64,000 bases of DNA from Phanerodontia chrysosporium. Lineage: Eukaryota > Basidiomycota > Agaricomycetes > Polyporales > Phanerochaetaceae. A program made the position numbers and the translations under genes. Every line of letters begins with the position of its first letter. Within the stretch, counting starts at the first letter, position 1. This document shows, one piece after another, positions 11,069 to 21,918 of the stretch. The DNA lies in contig MJGA01000020.1 in assembly GCA_001910725.1 (NCBI GenBank), positions 310,001 through 374,000 on the forward strand, in the 5' to 3' direction. The notes beneath the pieces were generated by a model. That model was not told the DNA's origin. It saw only the letters and a program-made list of their open reading frames with translations, and ran no database searches.

Positions 11069-13694
11069 ATGTCTCGTCTCATCGTGAAAAACCTTCCCGC
11101 CTATCTCACACAACAGCAGCTTCGTGAGCATTTCGAGTCCAAGGACGGTCCTGGCGGCACGCTCACCGATGTCAAGGTCGTCCTCAAGCCTGACGGAACT
11201 TCGAGACGCTTTGGCTTCGTCGGGTACAAGACTGAGGCGGAGGCTGAAAAGGCGAAGAAGTGGTTTGACAAAACCTTCATCCACTCCTCGAGGATCAGTG
11301 TTGCGGTTGTTGAGGTACGTTTTATGCACACTATATCCTGCTGCCTTCTGACCCAAACTGTAGGGGCAAAGGACGCTCCCGCGCCTCGACCTAATAAGCG
11401 ACCTCGCCTCGACGGACCTTCATCTGACAAGGTCTCCGCGGATGCATCGTCCTCATCCAAGGACAAGACAAAGCCTACTACCAAGGGCAAGAAGGACGAA
11501 CAACTCGAAGAGTTCATCAATGTCATGAAGGCCCGGAAGGGCCCTTCGTGGAAGGATGTCGACGCTGCACCGGCTGCGGATGCACCCGACCGTGCCTCGA
11601 GCTCGAAGAGCAAGACACGGTCCCAGCCTACAGACAAGGCTCGTGAGCAAACGCCAGAGGTCGCGAACGATGAGCCGGCATCAGACATGGACTGGTTGAA
11701 GCGTCACATGAAGTCGTCGCTCGACTTGTCGGAAGGGGCTGAGAAGGCTTTCGATCAGTCAGATGTCGAGATGGATACACCTGCTGAGGTGTGTTTCCTC
11801 GTCGATGTCATCAGCCCAGTGACTGATTGCGACCTTCCCAGACATCTGCTCAAGCTTCCCAGCAGGATGAAGCAAAGAGTATAATACTGCAGACCGGTCG
11901 ATTGTTCCTGCGCAACTTGGCGTTTACCTGCACCGATGAGGAGTTGCTTCAACTATTCCAGCCCTATGGCGAGGTGTCTCAGGTGAGCATCTGCTTCCTT
12001 TATGCACGACCTTGCGGTCGTTGTCGAGATGACAAACAAGAATAGGGACAGCTGACCCGTACGGGGATGCTGATTATTCTGGGATATCGATAGTAGAAAT
12101 CTTTTCTGAACCTACATCGCCGTGTTTGTTACGAACCTTGCGCTAACCTTACGACCTTGCAGGTGCACATACCACTTGACCCAGTCGCGAAGACTTCGAA
12201 GGGGCTTGCCTACGTCACCTTCGCCAATCCGGAGAACGCCGTCGCCGCGTACGAGGCCTTGGACAAGAAGTCCTTTCAAGGACGCTTGCTTCATGTGCTG
12301 CCAGCGGTGGACAGGAAGGGCAAGGTGACGACAGAAGAGGTAGGCAAGAAGAAGTCGTTGAAAGAGGAGCGGGAGGCAAAGAAGAAGGCGGCGGCGGGCA
12401 AGGATTTCAATTGGGGAATGCTCTATATGAATGTATGTACTTATCTATACTGCAATATATTTCTTTCTCAGTTTTCTTCCTCTAGAGCGATGCTGTCGTG
12501 TCGTCTATCGCAGATCGCATGAACATCTCAAAGTCGGAGATTCTGAACCCGGAATCCGACAACGCTGCTGTCAAGCTTGCGCTCGCTGAAACGCATGTCA
12601 TCCAAGAAACGAAGTCGTTCCTGGAAGCCAATGGCGTCGTGCTCTCCACCCTTTCAGGTCCTCGTGTTGCGCGGAGCGATACTACCATTCTGGTCAAGAA
12701 CATACCCTATGGCACTTCAGCAGACCAGATCCGCGAGTTGTTCGAGGCGCACGGGAAGCTCCAGCGAGTCCTTGTGCCACCAGCAGGGACTATGGCGGTC
12801 GTCGAGTTCCTGCACCCAGACGAGGGTCGGAAAGCGTTCAAGGCTGTTGCATACCGTCGCATGGGCAACTCGATTATCTACCTCGAAAAGGGTCCCGTGG
12901 GCATGTTTGCCGAGCCTCCCCCTGCCACGGACGGCCCTGTCACCATCGCGGGTGCCGCACCAGTCAAGATCGCCGACGCCGACGTGCCTTCACCCGACGA
13001 GCCGCCCCTTAGCGCAGGCTCGACGCTCTTTGTGAAGAACCTCGCCTTCTCGACGACGAACGAACGCTTCACAGCGGCGTTCCGGCACCTACCTGACTTC
13101 GCCTTTGCGCGTGTACAGACGAAGCCGGACCCGAAGAAGCCAGGCGACCCGCACGCGCGGCTGAGCATGGGCTACGGCTTCGTGGGCTTCCGCACGGCGG
13201 ACGGCGCAAAGAAGGGGCTCAAGGCGATGCAGGGCTACGTGCTCGACGGGCACGCGCTTGTCGTGAAGTTTGCGGGACGCGGTGCGGAGGAGGAGGCGCC
13301 CGCGGCGGGCACCGCGAAAGCGCGCACGACGAAGATGATCGTGAAGAACGTGCCGTTCGAGGCGACGAAGAAGGACATCCGCGAGCTCTTCGGCGCGCAC
13401 GGCCAGCTCAAGAGCGTGCGCCTGCCGAAGAAGTTCGACCACCGCTCGCGCGGCTTCGCCTTCCTCGAGTTCCTCACGCGCCACGAGGCCGAAAACGCGT
13501 ACGCTGCGCTCAGACACACGCATTTGCTTGGTCGCCATCTCGTCCTCGAGTGGGCAGAGGAGGATACCAGCGTCGACGTCGACGAGCTGCGCAAGAAGGC
13601 TGGACTGGGCTTTGGTGGCGGCAAGGAGCTGCCTGGTAAGAAGCGGAAGATTGAGATGGTGGACGACCGGGGTCCGGAAGACGATGATTTGTGA
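11069..13694 (+). CDS. MRD1: Multiple RNA-binding-domain protein 1 (five RRMs, 18S rRNA processing)
   Basis: Five exons (11069-11314, ~11372-11788, 11842-11982, 12163-12432, 12486-13694) encode about 760 residues. MRD1 (RBM19 in animals) is a nucleolar factor that binds pre-rRNA and drives early cleavages of the small-subunit processome. RRM1 is at the start (SRLIVKNLPAYLT, RRFGFVGYK); after an acidic, Lys-rich linker come RRM2 (GRLFLRNLAFTC), RRM3 (TTILVKNIPYGTS), RRM4 (STLFVKNLAFSTT, GYGFVGF) and RRM5 (KMIVKNVPFEATK, RGFAFLEF). The tail KKRKIEMV is NLS-like. At the second exon the family reads VVEGAKDAPAPRP, but after CTGTAG there is one G too few for that frame; either a weaker AAAG acceptor at 11371 is used or a G is missing. 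The third intron (~180 nt) is unusually long for this genome. Confidence 0.94.
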
Positions 13695-13881
13695 TTGTCC
13701 GCTGCTACGCCTGTACCTATATTGCTTGCTCTTCTCAATTCAATGCTGAAGCTCGCAAAGTTGTTTGTGAGCCTGCTGTCGTCCATGCGGTCATCAATAA
13801 TCCTATCTTATACAAACTATTGGTACAACGGCGCAGGCGTACTTGTTCCATGAATTGTCCCTTCTATTCGTTGCACACCAT

Positions 13882-15035
13882 TCAGAAAGCGAACTCCTCC
13901 CCGCGATTAAGGTAAATCACGCGGTTGGACCAACCGGCCTTCTCGACTTCCTTCACGAAATCGCCCAAGGGAGACTCGAACACGTTGTAGTCATCGATGC
14001 TGTTGTTGATATGTTAGCAAAGCGAGAGAACAGAAGGGCGGAAGACACGGACTGGATTGGGATGACTTGCTCTGGCTGCAGAGCGCAAATAAGCTTGATG
14101 CCTTGGACGGCGTCCATCGTGACCATCACGCGTATGACCGGTATGGTCGTGCCACCGAGGTGAACCAATGCCAGATTTATATGCGGGTATTTCTCGTGAA
14201 TCTCCTGCAGGCAGATCGAGACATCAATGGGCGTAGAAACGCGTCCTACAGTGTGACTAACCTTGAGTTCGTCGTAATACAGGGTATCACCGGAGATGTA
14301 CAGGTTATAATCCTTCTCCCCGCCGGCCTTTTTGAACGCAACAAGACTGCCCATGACGGGCGGGATCGTGTGTAACGCAGCATCCATGGTCTCCATCACG
14401 CCCAGCGTGTGTTTTCCAGGCATGCTCGTGATCGTAAGCTCGTCAGTGCCCTTGACCACGCGCACGCTCTCCCACGTGTTGAGCGGGTACAGCACGGTGT
14501 GGCCGCGCTCTTTGAGGTTCGTGCACCCGTGCGGGGTGGAGATGATCGGGAGCGATTTGCGGATGTGCTCCGCTACGAGATTGTCGAAGTGGTCCTCGTG
14601 GAGGTGACTGAGGACTACGCGGCCCGTAAGTGCTGTTCTCGAGGCCGCCAGAGTGTAGACATACGGATGAAGTCCACCGCGGGGCAGTTCTTGTAATCAA
14701 ATGCGGGATCCTTGACGCGCTGGGCAGTCACGCCCGGCGCGAGGTGGACGTGGTCACCTACGAGGAAATGCGTAGCCTCGGTCATTACACTTAAACCCTA
14801 GTCATGGATTGAGGACTTACCTTGGTGCAAAAAGTTCGGATCCGTCATAAAACGGATGCCATTGAACTCGATGATGCAAGTAGCGTTGCCGACCCACAAG
14901 AGCTTGCCCCGAACGGGTATTGACTGGCACGGACGAAGACTTCGCATAGCCGGTCAAAGGCGCCTCGGCGAGCGACTCGTCAAAACAAGGCTCTCTGCCT
15001 GTTGGTAAGGTCAATGTGAAGTTGGCGGCAGACAT
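13882..15035 (-). CDS. Metallo-beta-lactamase-fold hydrolase, probable one-base frame break near its start
   Basis: ATG at 15035 (MSAANFTLTLPTGREP) and TGA at 13884-13882. The metal-binding HxHxDH motif is HLHEDHFDN near 14600, with the strand VVLSHLHEDH before it; further ligand regions are PGKHTLG, YISGDTLYYDE and LVHLGGTTIP. This fits the UlaG/NAPE-PLD-like branch of MBL proteins seen widely in fungi, usually uncharacterised hydrolases; substrate unknown. The exon join DFIPLTGRVVLSHLH and the last exon (IDDYNVFESPLGDFVKEVEK) splice cleanly, and a 57-nt intron near 14230 is in frame without a stop. Between AKSSSVPV and RGKLLWVGNATC (about 14,915-14,935) the frame shifts by one base; a missing base is likelier than loss of function because the rest is conserved. 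Confidence 0.82.
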
Positions 15036-16102
15036 GACGTTGGGGTCGAGAGTCTGAGGCCTGAGGATAGGAGAGTGGTTGAGAGGTAGCGGCGAAATCG
15101 AGTGCTATTTATACTACGTCATAAGTGAACGCCTATATGGGAGCGCACCACAGGCTCACCCAGACATGAGCAACTTCCCAGGAGGAACGCAGGGCCGTGC
15201 TGGCTGAGACCGCCCCTTACGCCGGATGCTGGTTTACTCACAAAGGGGGGTCACAGGTTCCGCCGCCCAACGTTCAGACCGTATGGAAGCTTGAGCACAC
15301 AATACGTGCCTGAATTAAGTCTGCGGTGAGCAACGTGGTATGGACGTTACGAAAAAGTGGTACTCAAGGACATGAAGGCTGAGGGCCCTCGCCGGACGCA
15401 TGCGCACATCACGCCAGCTGAGAGAGCAGATAGATCGCTGCAGCCCCGCAGTGAGACCGCGAGCCGCTGGCTGTTCGTACCCTGGAAAGAATACCGGAGC
15501 GTCGAGCTATCTCCATGCTATGCCCGCAGGAGCCATTCCAACAATGAGGTGGTAACAGATACACCGCTACGTGGCTTGGGAAATGTCGAGCTATGTGGTC
15601 TTGGGGCTTGACCGAGTTGAAGCGGTAAGAGATCTGTTGTCTCCGCTTCCAGACCGGAGTTTGCCGGCTAAGGCCGAACCGAGTCTGAAACCTATTCGAC
15701 CACAGCTGGAAAAGCCTGTCTAGCAAGCTGACCGGATGATAAGTTATTAGCAGTGCACTCTGCGAAGGCAGTTTCGTTGATCAGCATGGCTTATAGCGTC
15801 ATTCCTTCCATTAACTCACCACGTTTGAGCTGCAAGGAAGGAGGTACATGCTCCTGCAAGATATGGTAGAGCATGGTTAGCTGAGTCGCAACGACAATTC
15901 CGGATTTTGTCGACACGTCTACCGACTACGGATGGATTTGCAGCGTCTATAGCAACCTGAGTACGCGTGCAAGAAATGTATCCCGTAAATCCACTAAAGA
16001 ATACAGTATGCTGTCTAGCAGCTGAGGGTAATTACTTCGGCGTACGGAGACTGATGAACCTCGCTCGATAGCATTCGCTGCGAACTGGGTGTGCTGAGAG
16101 TA
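15036..16102. other. Intergenic, promoter of MBL-fold gene and no other supported feature
   Basis: It contains a TATAAATA box (minus strand, 15106-15113) 71 bp upstream of the MBL-fold gene. The rest has short ORFs only and no family features. Confidence 0.5.
15106..15113 (-). promoter_or_regulatory. TATA box of the MBL-fold gene
   Basis: TATAAATA on the minus strand, about 70 bp from the ATG at 15035. Consensus and distance support it. Confidence 0.45.
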
Positions 16103-17133
16103 TCAGTCTGAGGCAGCAGCGAGGAAGCTCTGAAATGGCAATGAGCAGGATGAGGCTGCAAGCTGCATACAACATACCTCTCGTTCCTCAAGAAACTCGA
16201 GATAGGTCAACGCGATGGCAACGTAGAAGCCAGGTTGCACCCCAAGCTCTCTTTCTCTACGGAGCTCTACCTCAAGGATTCCGTGCGTCGTGCCTACCGA
16301 CCATGCTGGCGTACGGTCGTGGTATGTCAGGAGTGGTACCGGTGTCGCCACAGATGCTGTTGTTAGCGAGGTCGTTGAAGACGACGTCAGTGCTGGCTCT
16401 TGTGCTGCGTTAGGGATCGGCGAAAGCGTGAAGGACATATCATGAGACGGCGCATGGTTCTTCAACGCTGCCATGACACGAGCGAAGACCGAGAGTTGTG
16501 TGTTTGTCGGAACATGGGCCGTAGAATGCGGAGTGAGAATGAAGGGTGTGATCACTTGTGTGGAGAGGTTTCAGGTATCTCCGCAAGCTTGGCCTGGACG
16601 CTTCTCGGAGACGGTGGCTGGACTCGCACTGTTGGGTTGGTGGGTGGTGTAGGTGGGTATGAGTGTGGAGATGCGTCTCCAGCCAGCGTTGCATCCGAGT
16701 CCATAGAGGCTTTGGACAACGACACTGATGCACGTGCATTTCCTGGCTGCTCGGAAGGCGGGTTTGTGCGACAGGCAAACGTTAGGGCTGCGTCTGCGTA
16801 ATATGGTGACGACTGCGGGACCGGGGTGAGCGATATGAACGACCCTGGTGGGAATGACGGTGCGCGGAGACGAAGGTACCACCCCCGCTTCGGCCGATGA
16901 ATTGTCCACTGGATCGTCGACGTCGCGTTTTCCTGCGCAAAGCGTTGGCTGAGCTGCAGACGGGCCGAGAGAAGCGAGTCTTACCACAACATGTTCAATG
17001 ATTTCTTCCTCGCCAAGGAATCTTTCCTTCAAACCTGCCTCGTACATTACCTCGCGCACAGACTAGATGCGAGAAGGGCTACCTTGTACCAAATGACGCG
17101 CTCTGACCCTTCTTCAGAGACGTTTACTCGCAT
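16103..17133 (-). CDS. Unrecognised protein, multi-exon, start uncertain
   Basis: I do not recognise this gene. A coherent series of minus-strand exons is visible: RVNVSEEGSERVIWYK ending near 17083, then EVMYEAGLKERFLGEEEII, then a long exon starting LSQRFAQENATSTIQW, and a last exon SFLAAASD ending at TGA 16105-16103. The junctions are GT-AG with sensible phases. The middle is Pro/Ser/Thr-rich (SYPPTPPTNPTVRVQPPSP), suggesting disorder, while the C-terminal part (VGTTHGILEVELRRERELG, FYVAIALTYLEFLEERE) looks folded, with a short hydrophobic helix. Near 16553-16562 one base seems missing, because SPH and QVITPFILTPHS are in different frames. The ATG at 17133 is the nearest usable start; an upstream exon to about 17220 is possible. 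Confidence 0.5.
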
Positions 17134-17672
17134 GTCGGACAGTACATCTGAGCTGAACGCGTTGTCAGGTGGATATCTGGGATCAAAGGCTTGGCTATGT
17201 TGACCTTTGTACTGTGTACCTCGCGAGGTGAGCTGCGTTCGTCGTTGCAGAATGCGCCATAGCACGTCGCGAGCTCTGGATGTCGAGACTTCCTTCACGA
17301 GTGTCTACCTCCCTTGAGTGTGGTTGGGCGGAGGAGGAAGCGGGCGCAGACACGACGCTTAGTCAGCGCCACGTGCATTTCCTAACGCGGCACCATGCGC
17401 CATCACAACGCTGAGACCGTGCTCGCTGTCCTTGCCATCACCAACGACCTTTCTCTCGTCCCAGTCGTCCGCCGACGGCGACGGCGAGCTCATCGACGAG
17501 CTTGACACTCATTACTTTCTTTCAGGGGTATGTTCCTTTTATGTTTCTTTTGTTCTCGCGGCTCAAGCTGCCTGCTTTTTAGGTTCAACAACAGCCTGGT
17601 TACCGAGCGAGCCACAGGTTGAAAACGGACTCATCCTTTCCTTGCCGCTCGACGTTGTCGACTCCTCTGACC
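17134..17672. other. Intergenic between divergent genes
   Basis: It may hold a 5' exon of the minus-strand gene near 17140-17220 and the 5' leader of the kinase (17400-17672). No TATA box or other site was identified with confidence. Confidence 0.35.
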
Positions 17673-20600
17673 ATGGATCCGTTCTCCGCAAGCCTGCATC
17701 CAGATTCCGCCGCCGCCGGTCCCTCGAGATCTGCTCGTCCGGCGTCCGTACAGCCCATGCCATCTTCGACCCCTCCCTCCGCGTCCAGGAAACGCGCATC
17801 TCACTCGGTCGTCCCTGCCCATCAACAGGAGGAGCAGCAGCCCCTGTACAGAGACGTCTACTCTCATCCTGCCGCCATCGAATATGCGGCTGCTCACCCT
17901 AGGCGCACTATCCCAAAGTTCGGACCTTACCTGCTGCTGAGGACTCTTGGTGAAGGCGAATTCGGCAAAGTGAAGTTGGGGCTGCACATGCAGTGGGGAG
18001 AGGAGGTCGCGGTGAAGTTGATACGCAGGGGAAACATTGACAGCTCTGTCAGGATGAGCAAGATTGAGCGGGAAATTGAGGTTCTTCGGGTGCGCTTCTC
18101 GGTTTCCTTTGTCTGTGGGCATATCCTCAATGGTGTCGATTATATTAGACACTCAAACACCCCAATATCGTGCGACTGTACGACGTCATTGAAACTGACA
18201 AGTACATTGGAATAATCCTCGAATATGCGTCGGGTGGTGAGCTCTTCGACCACATCCTGGCGCATCGCTATCTCCGAGAGAAGGATGCTTGCAAGCTCTT
18301 CTGCCAGCTCATTTCCGGTGTCTGGTACATCCACCAAAAGAAGATTGTCCACCGTGACTTGAAGCTAGAGAACTTATTGCTCGATCGTAACCGGAATGTC
18401 ATCATCACCGACTTCGGTTTTGCCAACCGCTTCGAGCACCGCTCAGACGATCTCATGCAGACGAGCTGCGGATCACCATGCTACGCAGCCCCAGAGCTTG
18501 TCATCTCGGACGGCCTGTACGTTGGCTCAGCCGTCGACATCTGGTCCTGCGGTGTCATCCTCTATGCTATGCTGGCCGGCTATCTTCCCTTTGACGACGA
18601 CCCCGCCAATCCCGACGGTGACAACATTAATCTATTGTACAAGTATATCGTGAACACCCCTCTCTCGTTCCCAGACTACATATCCGAGGATGCAAGGGAC
18701 CTGTTGTCTATCATGCTCGTTCCTGATCCAGTTCGCCGAGCTGACCTGCCCTCCATCATGGCGCATCGTTGGCTGGCACCATATGCGCACATCTTCAACA
18801 AGAGCGTGGACGACCTGGAACGCATGGCCATGGAGCAACACCACCAGAAGCGTCTCGCATACCAGAGATCGATGAAGCAGGCTTCGGCGGATTCGGGCAC
18901 CAACAAAATATCCCGCAGTCAGAGCGCTGCTACCGCCAGCGGCTCCCGCAGCCACCGTGCTCAGCCAGAATACTTGTACGAGACCTCTGCAGACATGTCT
19001 GTGTACTCTGCCTCCCCTGCATCCGCTCGTCGGGGTGTCAACTCGGCCATCGTCGTGCCCACCTCCTCGCCTATGGTGGTCGATGACGATCCTTTTGCTC
19101 CTGTGGGCGCAAAGTCGTCCGCTACTTCCGCCCAGCCTTCGTCAGGGCATGCCGATGGCGTATCCGAGAAGAAGGATACGTCTGCCTCGACACTTGCTCC
19201 AGTCAAAAGCTCGCCCGACGCGAAGCGCAAGGGCGGTTTCCGTCATACCATCCAAGTCGAGTATGGCACTCCGGGAGAGGAGGAACCCCAACAGGAAAGG
19301 GCCCCTCTGGCGGATACCACTTCGGCTGCGTCACAGCGGCGACCGTCTGTCCGGGATCGACCCAGTGCCTCGGCCAGGAAACCAGTCCCTTCTATGGAAC
19401 AGGTCGACCAGGCTGCTTCGAAGCCTCTTCCTGTTGCGCCCGTCAATTCTCAGAAGGAGAACGCTGCGCCGAAAATCCAGGAGCAGTCCAAAGGCGAGCC
19501 GGCGGAACCTGTGCTTTCCATCGAGGTTACCAGCCCTCCGGTCGCCCCTGCCAGCCCGCGGACGGACCAACCCTCGCGGAACGGTACGACATCCTCAGCA
19601 GGGTCTTCTGGCTCGACGAGAAGTCACAAGCGGGGCATCTCTATGGACAAGATGGGCATCACCAAGTTGTTCAGCCCGTCTTCGACAGATATGCAGAAGT
19701 CGCAGACGAACGGCACCATCTCCAGGACGTCGTCCCAGAAGTCTTCCGGAGACAGAGTCCCTTCACAAGATACCATCACTGGGAAGGAGGGCAAAGATGT
19801 GCACCGACGACCGTCGACGCTGCAGGTACCTCCTACGCCAGTGGCTGCCAGCACGACAACCGATACCGCCCTACTCAGCCCCGATACGGTGGCGAGCACC
19901 AAGAAGAGCAGGCGAAATACACTCACGGTCATGGTCGAGCCCTTCCGCGCGTCTCTCAAGCAGCGCACGAAGGGTCGCAACGTCACTCCGGAGTCCGCCC
20001 AGGAGAAGACCCCGACAGAGAAGGACAAGCCCGTCGAGCAGGTCGTTCCGCAGACGCCTCGCCCACCGGAGGTGCCCAAGAAGGATGTGACTCCTGCGAC
20101 GCCCAACTTCTCGCCGAGAATCGACATCGGCGCTGTTCCTGCTTCCACGCTCAAGGCGAACAAGGTCATGCAGTGGTTCCGCTCGAAGAGCAAGGGCCGC
20201 GCGCCTACGGATATGTCAGAAGACGCGGAGAAGACCCCTGTGGACTCGCGGCCTGGTCTGTCCGTCAATGGCCTGCCGCAGTCCACGACGAGCACCGCAG
20301 CCAGAACTCGCCCTCGGAGAAGGGCCGTTCGCCGTTCTCTGCGCACCCGACGCGCGCCGCCTCCAACGCAGAGCCGCCGTACGAGCGCAGCTTCGCCAGC
20401 GCACTGGGCAGCCGCTTCGGCGGTTCGTCCGCGGCCGTCGCGCGCGGCACGATCCGTGTCCACCAGGGTGCAGTCGACCAAAGCACGATCACGACGGCGC
20501 CGCCGCCGGACGTCATGAAGCAGGTCAAGAAGGTGCTCGAGGACATGGGCGTCGAGATCCAGATCGAGGGCGACTACAAATACCGCTGCATCCGCCCCAA

Positions 20601-21176
20601 GCGCAAGAAGACCATGACAGGCACCAACGGCCTGCGCGAGTCCGGCAGCGGCCTGGCCGCGTTCACGATTGTCGGTTCTGCGGCTTCCAATGGGGTACGT
20701 CTTCTGTGTATCATTCGTACGCCGTCTACTAATTAGTTGGCGATGTCTCAGGTCGACAAGCGCGGCCTCCCTGTGCCGTCGCCCTCGCACTCTTCGAGCG
20801 GAGGTGGCATGCTGCGCGGCCTGCTCATGCGCCGGCAGTCGTCGCAGGTGTCATCCGCCATCGAGCCTCAAAACGCGCCCGATGCGGCCCTGGCGGCTGT
20901 CGCCCCCATGACGGACGCGCCTGCGCAGATCACGGGCGAGCCGATCTACGGCAGCCAGCAGCAAGACCAGGGCGACGAAGTGCGGTTCTCGGTGGAGCTT
21001 ACGCGCATCGATCGCCTGGACGGCACGTACTCGCTCGACATCCGTCGCCTGAAAGGAAACTTGCGCAGCTACAAGTTCTTGTATGACACCCTCCGACAGT
21101 AAGTTTCTTTCCTCGATTTGCATTGTTCGCGCGCTCAACGAGGCGACTTTCTAGACGTGCGGATCTGCAGCGGTAA
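17673..21176 (+). CDS. KIN4: KIN4-like serine/threonine protein kinase with C-terminal KA1 domain
   Basis: Exons 17673-18089, 18149-20694, 20752-21098 and 21155-21176 encode about 1,100 residues. The kinase domain starts near residue 86 (PYLLLRTLGEGEFGKVKLG) and has the ATP lysine (EEVAVKLIRR), catalytic loop HRDLKLEN, DFGFANRF and the activation-loop segment TSCGSPCYAAPE, so it should be active. GEGEFGKVKLG and the insert DDDPANPDGDNINLLYKY are typical of the KIN4/FRK1 group, which in yeast guards spindle position and mitotic exit. A ~650-residue Ser/Pro-rich linker follows. The C-terminus (RFSVELTRIDRLDGTYSLDI, LRSYKFLYDTLRQRADLQR) is a KA1 fold that binds acidic lipids. The frame breaks near 20291-20302, where one missing base separates PQSTTST from SQNSPSEKGRSPF. 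Assignment within the CAMK-like kinases is by motif only. Confidence 0.88.
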
Positions 21177-21918
21177 TTCGAGCCGTCCCAACTTGTTCCA
21201 CTAATGTAGGTGTCTTTCGTCGCGGCTCCTCCACAATATACCATCGTAATCCTGGGTTTTGGCGTTTCTTCTCCTTTCATCGCTGTCCGCTTTTCTTCCC
21301 ATTCCACTCTCATTCACCCTTGGTTCCCCATGCATTTCTTTTTCTCCTTCTGAACACTCCACTGCCTGCCCCGCCGGCTCCACGCCTCACACCTATCTAC
21401 GGACACTTGGCGAGGTCACTCTGGAGAATCTACGTCCTGGAGGCTGTCTTGGAGGTCCACTCGTGTTTCGTTCCGCATGCAACTCATGTCCACGGCCGTC
21501 AATAGCACTGCATCTGTCCTGCATCGTCATCTGGTAATAACGTATACCTAGCCCTTCCCTACTATTATGTGCCTGTACCTTTGACAATTTAGACCCGAGG
21601 CGTGCCCTTGCAGCCCCTGGCCGTGTGGTGGCAGCCCGGCCTTCGCGCGCCGAGGCGTGCGAGCTCCGGGCAGATCGTGGGACGGCAGGCGCGAGGGGTG
21701 CTCCCACGAACGCCCGCGCTGACGTTCGCTCGCCCTGGCACGCGCTGTCCACACACTCAAAACCGTCGTTTGATGCATTCGTGCAGATGCCAAGTGTATA
21801 AACACTGTACATGATGGGTATCTGTCCCCCCCTGCCCGTGCGTGCCTGTCCAGGGCGCACACCACAGGCGTCCACAGGGCCCAACAACGCACGCGCCCAC
21901 GCCCAACCCCGCGAGCCC
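21177..21918. other. Intergenic, convergent 3' regions
   Basis: It lies between convergent stop codons of the kinase and the DUF6534-like gene. The left part is pyrimidine-rich. Long ORFs on both strands are Arg/Ala-rich shadows of GC-rich sequence with no family features. Confidence 0.45.
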
